A DNA stretch of 10,601 nucleotides, taken from contig CAYOAF010000096.1 in the NCBI GenBank assembly GCA_964401855.1, positions 1 to 10,601 of the forward strand, written 5' to 3'. The stretch comes from CAJWBT01 sp964401855 (GTDB taxonomy: Bacteria; Chloroflexota; Dehalococcoidia; Lucifugimonadales; UBA3495). Position numbers and translations under genes: made by a program. Every line of letters begins with the position of its first letter. Within the stretch, counting starts at the first letter, position 1. Positions 5,751 to 10,601 of the stretch are shown here, one piece after another. A model generated the notes under the pieces. That model was not told where the DNA came from, ran no database searches, and saw only the letters and a list, made by a program, of their open reading frames with translations.

Positions 5751-6680
5751 GTGACCGCTAGCGCAAGCCGCCAACCCCTGCGCCTGATGGAGACTTGGCA
5801 CAGCCTTTTCTATACCCCGATCTACGTAGCCGTAGCCGGGGGGTTCCTGGAGAAAGAGGGCTTGGACGTGACCTTCACCACCTGCCCTCCCAAATTCCCC
5901 CACGCCCTTGCCGCGTTGATTCAGGACGCGGCCGACATTGCTCAGAGCGGGGTCATGCGCGGCATTATCGCCTTCGGTTGGGGAGCGGAGACGGTGCCGG
6001 CCCACATCGCCAAGATCAACGCCCGGGACGGGTTCTTCTTGCTGGGCCGCCGGCCTCAAGAGGAGTTCCGGCAGGAGTCCCTCCAGGGCGCCACGGTGAT
6101 ACCTATCTCGTTCACCGCCATGCCTTGGGCCTCCTGCCAATACGCACTGCGCCGGCTCGGCGTGGAACCGGCTGATCTGAAGCTGGTGCCGGGACTGTCG
6201 CTGGACCAGGCTACATCCACTTTTCTTGACGGGGAAGGGGATTTCATTCATCTGCCGCAGCCGGCCGCCGAGCAGCTGCTGACCGCGGGGCAGGCCCACC
6301 TGGCAGTAGCTTTGGGTCCGGTTATCGGCCATGTAGCCTACTCCTCCTTTGCTGCCACCAATAAATTCCTCGACGCCAAACCGGAGGTGGCGGCCTCGTT
6401 CGTTCGCGGCTTTGCCCGGGGGCTCGAGTGGCTGGCCGCGAACGATGCCGCGACTGTAGGCGAGGCGGTGGCCCCGTTCTTCCCTGACATCGGCAAGGAA
6501 GTGGTCGTCCGCGCGGTGGGCCGGTATAAGGAACAGGAGACCTGGCCCGGGGACCCGCGCTTGGACCGCCCTGAGTTTGAAGGGCAACAGGATATATTGC
6601 TGGGCGCCGGTCTGGTGAAGGTGCGGCAGGAGTATGATCGAATCGTCCGGCCCGAGTTTTTCCAGGCGGCGCTGGACTGA
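5751..6680 (+). CDS. NMT1/THI5-like substrate-binding-fold protein without signal peptide
   Basis: The 309-residue protein shows the pattern of the NMT1/THI5 (periplasmic-binding type II) fold. The start LRLMETWHSLFYTPIYVAVA and GGFLEKEGLDVTF is the classic first lobe; ALIQDAADIAQSGVM is the ligand-loop helix; the second lobe includes LRRLGVEPADLKLVPGL and FLDGEGDFIHLPQPAAEQL, and the C-terminus has SFVRGFARGLEWL. GTG 5751 is chosen because AAAGGAGG (5739-5746) ends 4 nt before it; an upstream in-frame TTG at 5727 would overlap that ribosome site. Neither start gives a hydrophobic signal or lipobox, and no ABC permease or ATPase lies nearby, so it is probably a cytoplasmic ligand-binding protein, not an uptake receptor. 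The Lys and His used by yeast Thi5 to make the thiamine pyrimidine are not obvious, so I do not call it a pyrimidine synthase. The ligand is unknown. Confidence 0.75.
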   Translation: MTASASRQPLRLMETWHSLFYTPIYVAVAGGFLEKEGLDVTFTTCPPKFPHALAALIQDAADIAQSGVMRGIIAFGWGAETVPAHIAKINARDGFFLLGRRPQEEFRQESLQGATVIPISFTAMPWASCQYALRRLGVEPADLKLVPGLSLDQATSTFLDGEGDFIHLPQPAAEQLLTAGQAHLAVALGPVIGHVAYSSFAATNKFLDAKPEVAASFVRGFARGLEWLAANDAATVGEAVAPFFPDIGKEVVVRAVGRYKEQETWPGDPRLDRPEFEGQQDILLGAGLVKVRQEYDRIVRPEFFQAALD

Positions 6681-6681
6681 A

Positions 6682-6712
6682 GACCGGAGGACACCGAGTG
6701 CCCTCCGCGGTC
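6682..6712 (+). terminator. Imperfect hairpin just after the NMT1-like gene
   Basis: Starting 2 nt after the stop codon, GACC-GGAGG-a-CAC pairs with GTG-c-CCTCC-gc-GGTC around a CGA loop: 12 pairs, with a 1x1 mismatch (a/c) and a GC bulge. There is no T-run, so intrinsic termination is doubtful; it may protect the 3' end or act as a weak or factor-assisted terminator before the tyrA leader. The remaining 187 bp to tyrA hold only a weak TAAGAT (6790-6795) with no good -35. Confidence 0.35.
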
Positions 6713-6864
6713 CATGAAGTCAGGATTCGTTAGAGGTCGCGGGCCGTCTCATTCCCGTGTGAACCGTTCCCGGCTCTGCCCGAATGGTGTAAGATAAGTC
6801 GTACATGGGCCCGTCCGCCGTAGGTATGGGCGATTCGCGGTTTACTCCTACCGGCGATTTCTTG

Positions 6865-6885
6865 AGGGGCGGGCTGAACGCCCTT
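6865..6885 (+). promoter_or_regulatory. Leader hairpin immediately upstream of the tyrA ribosome site
   Basis: AGGGGCG? arms at 6865-6871 pair with 6879-6885 (seven pairs, one G-U) around the loop GGCTGAA; the stem ends 3 nt before the tyrA Shine-Dalgarno GGAGG (6889-6893). Such placement can influence translation initiation. No Phe/Tyr-rich leader peptide is evident, so classical attenuation is not supported. Confidence 0.3.
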
Positions 6886-6899
6886 TGCGGAGGTACCCT

Positions 6900-7913
6900 A
6901 TGGCCAAACTAGCCGTCATTGGCACTGGTCTGATCGGAACATCCCTCGCCTTGGCGCTGAGGCAGTCCCAGATACAAGACCTCGAGGTGGTGGGCACAGA
7001 CTATGACCATAGCGTCCGCGGCGGCGCCCAGAAAAGGGGGGCTTTCCATCGAATCGAGAACCGGTTGAGCCCTGCTGTCCGTGGCGCAGACGTTGTCGTT
7101 CTGGCCACACCGGTGATGGCGATGAGGGAACTGATGGAAACGCTGGGCCCGAACCTGATGGAAGGCTGCGTGGTGACCGACGTGGGCAGCTCCAAAAAAG
7201 TGGTGCTGGAGTGGGCGGATGAATTCCTGCCCAAGGGCGTGGATTTCGTCGGCGGGCACCCCATGGCCGGGAAGGAAACCCCTGGCCCGGAGGCTGCCGA
7301 CGCCTCCCTGTTTCACGGTAAGGTCTACTGCATCGTGCCCAGTACCCACGCCCGGCAGGAGGCGGTTTCCGAGATAACTACCCTTGCCGAGGCCATCGGC
7401 GCCCGCCCGTTCTTCATTGGGGTGGACGAACATGACAGCTTCGTGGCAGCCGCCAGCCACCTCCCTTTCATGCTGTCCGTGGCCCTGGTAAATTGCACAT
7501 CCAAGAGCGCGAATTGGGATGACATTGCGCAGCTGGCAGCTTCCGGGTACCGGGACATCTCCCGCCTGGCTTCGGGGGACACGATCATGCACCGGGACAT
7601 ATGCGTCAGCAATCCCGGACCCATCGTGGCCTGGATCGACTCCTTCATCCGTGAGCTTTACGAGGTCCGGCAATTGTTGGACAATGAGGACGGCCCCAAA
7701 GAAGAAGAAGTCCACCAGGTTTTCGTGCAGGCTTCTCTCGCTCGGGCGAATTTGATGTCCGGAGCGATGAACCCCCTGGCCAGGCGGCCGGGAAGCAACT
7801 TGGAGATCCCAAGCTTCGCTGAGAGCATGAGTGAGATGTTCGTGGGGCGGAAGGCGGTCCAGGCCCAAAAGAGGTTTTTCAAGAACTCAGATGATCGCAG
7901 CCGCCGGAAATAG
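6900..7913 (+). CDS. tyrA: Prephenate dehydrogenase
   Basis: It oxidatively decarboxylates prephenate to 4-hydroxyphenylpyruvate with NAD(P)+, the committed step to tyrosine, in the cytoplasm. The 337-residue protein opens with a Rossmann motif, MAKLAVIGTGLIGTSLALAL (GxGxxG at residues 8-13), then VVVLATPVMAMRELM, VVTDVGSSKK, VGGHPMAGKETPGPEAA and AAASHLPFMLSVALV, the last two carrying the family's catalytic and prephenate-binding histidines, followed by the all-helical dimerisation domain (SGYRDISRLASGD, then NPGPIVAWIDSFI). There is no chorismate mutase or ACT domain, so it is the monofunctional form. Arogenate specificity cannot be excluded. ATG 6900 has an ideal GGAGG 6 nt upstream; an in-frame TTG at 6885 overlaps the hairpin and adds nothing conserved. 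It is followed by aroA, 120 nt on, in the same direction. Confidence 0.92.
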   Translation: MAKLAVIGTGLIGTSLALALRQSQIQDLEVVGTDYDHSVRGGAQKRGAFHRIENRLSPAVRGADVVVLATPVMAMRELMETLGPNLMEGCVVTDVGSSKKVVLEWADEFLPKGVDFVGGHPMAGKETPGPEAADASLFHGKVYCIVPSTHARQEAVSEITTLAEAIGARPFFIGVDEHDSFVAAASHLPFMLSVALVNCTSKSANWDDIAQLAASGYRDISRLASGDTIMHRDICVSNPGPIVAWIDSFIRELYEVRQLLDNEDGPKEEEVHQVFVQASLARANLMSGAMNPLARRPGSNLEIPSFAESMSEMFVGRKAVQAQKRFFKNSDDRSRRK

Positions 7914-7953
7914 TAGCGGCGGGATCATTATTCAGCGTCCGGTGCTCGACCCT

Positions 7954-7966
7954 GGGCCTTCGGCCC
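7954..7966 (+). other. Short GC hairpin between tyrA and aroA
   Basis: GGGCC (7954-7958) and GGCCC (7962-7966) form a 5-bp stem closing a TTC loop. There is no T-run, and the aroA ribosome site lies about 50 nt downstream. It may be an mRNA processing or stability element inside the operon; it is too small to call a terminator. Confidence 0.25.
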
Positions 7967-8033
7967 TCGCCCCAACGATAGACACGGAAGACGCCCTGCC
8001 GGTTGGCAAACAATCATAGGGAGGTACGGGAGG

Positions 8034-9353
8034 TTGCAACGGACGGTTCAACGTCCCGCCTTCTTGGGCGGGTCCCTCGCCGTGCCCGGGGATAAGTCCA
8101 TCTCCCACCGGGCCCTTATCCTGAACGCAATGGCCCAGGGTGATGCCCTGGTCACCGGCCTTTCCGGTGGCGGCGACGTCCTCTCCACCATGGACTGCCT
8201 CAAGGCATTGGGGGCCGTTATTGAACCGGGGCAACAGCCAGGCAGCGTGGTAGTGCACGGCACCGGCCATGGGTTACAGGAGCCGGCGGACATCCTGGAC
8301 GCCGGCAACAGCGGCACCTCCATGCGGTTACTCTCCGGCCTCCTGGCGGCGCAACCCTTTCTGTCGGTGCTAACCGGCGACACCTCCCTTCGGAGCCGCC
8401 CCATGGGCCGGGTGGTGCAGCCGCTGCGACAGATGGGCGCACAAATAATGGGCCGAAGTGCCAACACCCTGGCTCCCCTTACCATCCGCGGCGGGTCCCT
8501 GCGGGGTATTAAGCACACCATGCCCGTGGCCAGCGCCCAAGTAAAGTCCAGTATCATGCTGGCCGGGCTGTCGGCCGACGGCGACACCGTTCTGCGTCAG
8601 CCCGCGCTTTCTCGAGACCATACCGAGCGCATGGTGAGGGCCATGGGGGCCACGGTCGAGGCTGACGGCCTCACCCTGACACTGCATCCAGCCCACCTCA
8701 ACGCGGTGGATATCGCCGTCCCGGGGGACATCAGCTCCGCCGCCTTCTGGTTGGTTGCCGGCTTGTGCCACCCCAGTGCCCGCATCATGGTGCGCGGGGT
8801 GGGCCTGAATCCCAGCCGCACCGGGATCATCGAGGCCCTTCGCGCCATGGGCGCGGGGTCGAACCTGCGGTTGATGGAGGAGCGCACGGCCGGCGGAGAG
8901 CCGGTGGCGGACTTGATGGTTGAATCGTGCGCGTTAAAGGGAATCGAACTCGGAGGAGAGATCATCCCTCGAATATTGGACGAGCTGCCGGTGTTGGCGG
9001 TGGCGGCTTGCTTTGCCGAGGGCACCACGGTTATTCGCGATGCCAGCGAACTCAGGGTCAAGGAGTCTGACCGCATCGAGACCACCGTAAGCGAGTTGCG
9101 TCGTTTGGGCGCCAAGATCGAAACCCGGCCGGACGGCATGGTGATCCATGGCACCGGACGGCTCACCGGAGCTGAGTGCCAGAGCCACGATGACCACCGG
9201 CTGGCCATGGCCCTGGCGGTGGCCGGGGTCCTGGCCGGCGGAGAGACTCTCGTCCACGGGGCAAACGACGCCTCGGTGTCCTACCCGGGCTTCTGGCAAC
9301 ACCTGGCCCAACTTTGCGAGAAGGATGAAGCAAGCAAGAAGGCGGCGGTCTAG
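8034..9353 (+). CDS. aroA: 3-phosphoshikimate 1-carboxyvinyltransferase (EPSP synthase)
   Basis: It joins phosphoenolpyruvate to shikimate 3-phosphate, the sixth step of the shikimate pathway. At 439 residues it is full length. Motifs in order: LAVPGDKSISHRALILNAMA (K21 binds both substrates), LDAGNSGTSMRLLSGLL, GDTSLRSRPMGRVVQPL, ASAQVKSSIMLAGL, RDHTERMVRAMGA, GDISSAAFWLVAG, GLNPSRTGIIEALRAMGA, LDELPVLAVAACF with the catalytic Asp, ELRVKESDRI and HDDHRLAMALAVAG. GDKSIS, SAQVK and RDHTE match the class II pattern found in many Gram-positives, but the glycine in NSGT (the position that is alanine in the glyphosate-tolerant CP4 enzyme) is retained. The start is TTG 8034: AGGGAGG at 8018-8024 sits 9 nt upstream and no ATG lies before the conserved PGDKS. 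It is preceded by tyrA and ends exactly where gmk begins. Confidence 0.95.
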   Translation: MQRTVQRPAFLGGSLAVPGDKSISHRALILNAMAQGDALVTGLSGGGDVLSTMDCLKALGAVIEPGQQPGSVVVHGTGHGLQEPADILDAGNSGTSMRLLSGLLAAQPFLSVLTGDTSLRSRPMGRVVQPLRQMGAQIMGRSANTLAPLTIRGGSLRGIKHTMPVASAQVKSSIMLAGLSADGDTVLRQPALSRDHTERMVRAMGATVEADGLTLTLHPAHLNAVDIAVPGDISSAAFWLVAGLCHPSARIMVRGVGLNPSRTGIIEALRAMGAGSNLRLMEERTAGGEPVADLMVESCALKGIELGGEIIPRILDELPVLAVAACFAEGTTVIRDASELRVKESDRIETTVSELRRLGAKIETRPDGMVIHGTGRLTGAECQSHDDHRLAMALAVAGVLAGGETLVHGANDASVSYPGFWQHLAQLCEKDEASKKAAV

Positions 9354-9974
9354 GTGCGGGAAATGCCGGACATCAAACCCGGGCCGCCGCTCCTGGTGGT
9401 GCTGTCCGGACCTTCCGGGGTCGGTAAAGACGCCGCCCTGGCGGCGCTGAGGGGGTTGCATCGGCCCTGGCAATTCGTAGTGACCGCCACCACCCGCCCG
9501 CGTCGCCCTGGTGAACGGTACGGTGTCGACTACATTTTCCTCGACCTCGACACTTTCCTCGGCATGAAAGAACGGGGCGAGTTTCTGGAGTGCGCCGAGG
9601 TCTACGGACGCTGGTATGGGGTGCCCTGTAACCAGGTGCGCGAGGGGCTGAAGGCCGGGAAGGACGTTATTCTCAAGGTAGACGTGCAGGGGGCGGAGAC
9701 GGTCCGCAAGCTGGCGCCTGAAGCGGTGTTTATCTTCATGGTGCCTGGCTCCTTCGAGGAGCTGGAACGGCGGCTGGCCCAGCGCATGACCGAAAGCCCC
9801 CTCGAATTGGAGGTACGTTTGAGTGTCGCCCGCCAGGAGCTTGCCCGGATTCACGAGTTCGACTACCAGGTGGTCAACTGTAACGACTGCCTCGAGCAGG
9901 CCGTGGCGGACATCGACTCCATCATCGCCGTCGAAAAGTCCCGCGTAGTCCCTCGGAACGTCCAGTTTTTATGA
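9354..9974 (+). CDS. gmk: Guanylate kinase with a Lys-Asp P-loop
   Basis: It phosphorylates GMP (and dGMP) to GDP with ATP in nucleotide salvage and synthesis. The 206-residue protein has LLVVLSGPSGVGKDAAL (P-loop, residues 13-29), the GMP-binding TATTRPRRPGERYGVDYIFL, FLECAEVYGRWYGVP, VILKVDVQGAETVRK with the DVQGA signature, FIFMVPGSFEELERRLAQR with the lid arginines, and ARQELARIHEFDYQVVN. The residue after the P-loop lysine, Ser or Thr in most Walker A motifs, is Asp26. The GTG at 9354 directly abuts the aroA stop (9351-9353), so translation is probably coupled; an ATG at 9363 is an equally possible start, removing three residues. The residues around the second-substrate site match guanylate kinase rather than other NMP kinases. 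Confidence 0.93.
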   Translation: MREMPDIKPGPPLLVVLSGPSGVGKDAALAALRGLHRPWQFVVTATTRPRRPGERYGVDYIFLDLDTFLGMKERGEFLECAEVYGRWYGVPCNQVREGLKAGKDVILKVDVQGAETVRKLAPEAVFIFMVPGSFEELERRLAQRMTESPLELEVRLSVARQELARIHEFDYQVVNCNDCLEQAVADIDSIIAVEKSRVVPRNVQFL

Positions 9975-10025
9975 GACCGGCCGCCGTGATAACGCCGAGC
10001 CCAGAGAAGGGACCTCAGGGGTGGG

Positions 10026-10601
10026 ATGATGCCGGAGCGAGTTGAAGGTGTAACCCGCAAGTCCAGGTTGCCGGAGTGGCTGAAAGTACCGGCGCCGGGC
10101 AGCCTTCGCTACCTGGAGCTGAAGCAGGTGCTGCGAGGCCGCCAACTGCACACGGTGTGTGAGGAGGCCCGGTGTCCCAACATCGGCGAATGTTGGGAGT
10201 GGGGCACCGCGACTTTCATGATCTTGGGCGATGTCTGCACGCGCCACTGCCACTACTGCGCCATTACTACGGGCCGCCCTACGGGTATCGACCTCTGGGA
10301 ACCTGGGCGCTTGGCGAAAACGGTGAGAACGATGGGCCTCTGTTTCTGCGTCATCACTTCGGTCAACCGCGACGATCTGCCCGACGGCGGCGCGTTCATC
10401 TTCGCCGCCTGCATCAAAAAGGTCCGCGAGCAGACCCCCGGATGCAAGATCGAAGTGCTGATTCCCGACTTCGAAGGGTCCCGGCCGGCGCTAAGAAAGG
10501 TCGTGGACGCCCGCCCCGAGGTGCTCAACCACAACATAGAGTCTGCCCGGCGCATCTTCCCTCGGGTAAGGCCCAAGGGAGATTACCGTCTCTCCCTGGA
10601 G
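10026..10601 (+). CDS. lipA: Lipoyl synthase, 5' part (runs off the right edge)
   Basis: This radical SAM enzyme inserts two sulfur atoms into protein-bound octanoyl groups to form lipoyl cofactors of 2-oxoacid dehydrogenase and glycine cleavage complexes. The first 192 codons of about 290-300 are present. The N-terminus PEWLKVPAPG and the helix before HTVCEEARCPNIGECWEWG match the family; C45, C50 and C56 (CX4CX5C) ligate the auxiliary, sulfur-donating cluster, and C71, C75 and C78 in DVCTRHCHYCAITTGRP form the CX3CX2C radical SAM cluster. VITSVNRDDLPDGGA, KIEVLIPDFEG and VLNHNIESARRIFPRVRP continue in order. Two ATGs in tandem (10026 and 10029) are possible starts, with GGGGTGGG just before. 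The gap after gmk is 51 nt. A lipB partner is not in view. Confidence 0.95.
   Translation, partial: MMPERVEGVTRKSRLPEWLKVPAPGSLRYLELKQVLRGRQLHTVCEEARCPNIGECWEWGTATFMILGDVCTRHCHYCAITTGRPTGIDLWEPGRLAKTVRTMGLCFCVITSVNRDDLPDGGAFIFAACIKKVREQTPGCKIEVLIPDFEGSRPALRKVVDARPEVLNHNIESARRIFPRVRPKGDYRLSLE

Noticed and set aside
5628..6587. 319-aa minus-strand open frame opposite the NMT1-like gene
   Set aside because: It is antisense to a gene with clear family motifs; the composition (Gly/Arg/His-rich) is that of a shadow frame.
6829..6911. Possible leader peptide ahead of tyrA
   Set aside because: A 28-codon frame exists but lacks the Phe/Tyr run expected of an attenuator peptide and overlaps the tyrA start.
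6909..7868. 319-aa minus-strand open frame opposite tyrA
   Set aside because: Antisense shadow of a well-supported prephenate dehydrogenase.
8934..9854. 306-aa minus-strand open frame spanning aroA and gmk
   Set aside because: It crosses two confidently identified genes on the other strand and has no domain signature.
9971..10045. Small ORF overlapping the gmk stop (ATGA), about 24 codons
   Set aside because: No ribosome site of its own or recognisable sequence, and it overlaps the lipA start; likely chance.
1..10601. CRISPR array, insertion sequence, tRNA or phage signatures
   Set aside because: No regular repeats, transposase or integrase motifs or cloverleaf-like sequence were noticed on reading either strand.

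Overview
The window is a GC-rich (roughly 60% by eye) bacterial chromosome segment carrying mostly housekeeping and metabolic genes. No mobile element, tRNA, rRNA or CRISPR array was seen. UGA works as an ordinary stop in several genes, so this is not a code-variant organism. The lineage is uncertain. The tyrA-aroA-gmk arrangement, the Lys-Asp P-loop of the guanylate kinase and the orphan NMT1/THI5-like protein suggest Chloroflexota (Dehalococcoidia/SAR202-like), but only as a low-confidence inference.

Left part, all on the minus strand: a DsbA/FrnE-family thiol oxidoreductase runs off the left edge. Its first CxxC cysteine codon is replaced by an in-frame TGA, and a 7-bp stem-loop follows 12 nt later. 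This is the pattern of a selenoprotein with a bacterial SECIS, and it is the most interesting item here. Upstream lies a decayed sensor histidine kinase (about 401-1266) with a frameshift, an in-frame TAA and an eroded ATP-binding box. A roughly 290-bp stretch with no credible gene follows, then a HAD-family hydrolase (1553-2287).

Middle: rpiB (2576-3046, plus), transcribed divergently from the HAD gene, converges on a trehalose operon on the minus strand, otsA (5435-3927) then otsB (3889-3107), which turns UDP-glucose plus glucose-6-phosphate into trehalose. A regulatory-looking region of about 315 bp with several inverted repeats separates otsA from a divergent gene for an NMT1/THI5-like ligand-binding protein with no signal peptide (5751-6680).

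Right part, all on the plus strand: tyrA (prephenate dehydrogenase), aroA (EPSP synthase), gmk (guanylate kinase) and the 5' part of lipA (lipoyl synthase, cut by the right edge). They are closely spaced and probably cotranscribed. tyrA and aroA serve aromatic amino-acid synthesis; gmk and lipA look like housekeeping passengers. Starts were chosen from Shine-Dalgarno sequences and family N-termini; GTG and TTG starts are used (NMT1-like gene, aroA, probably gmk).
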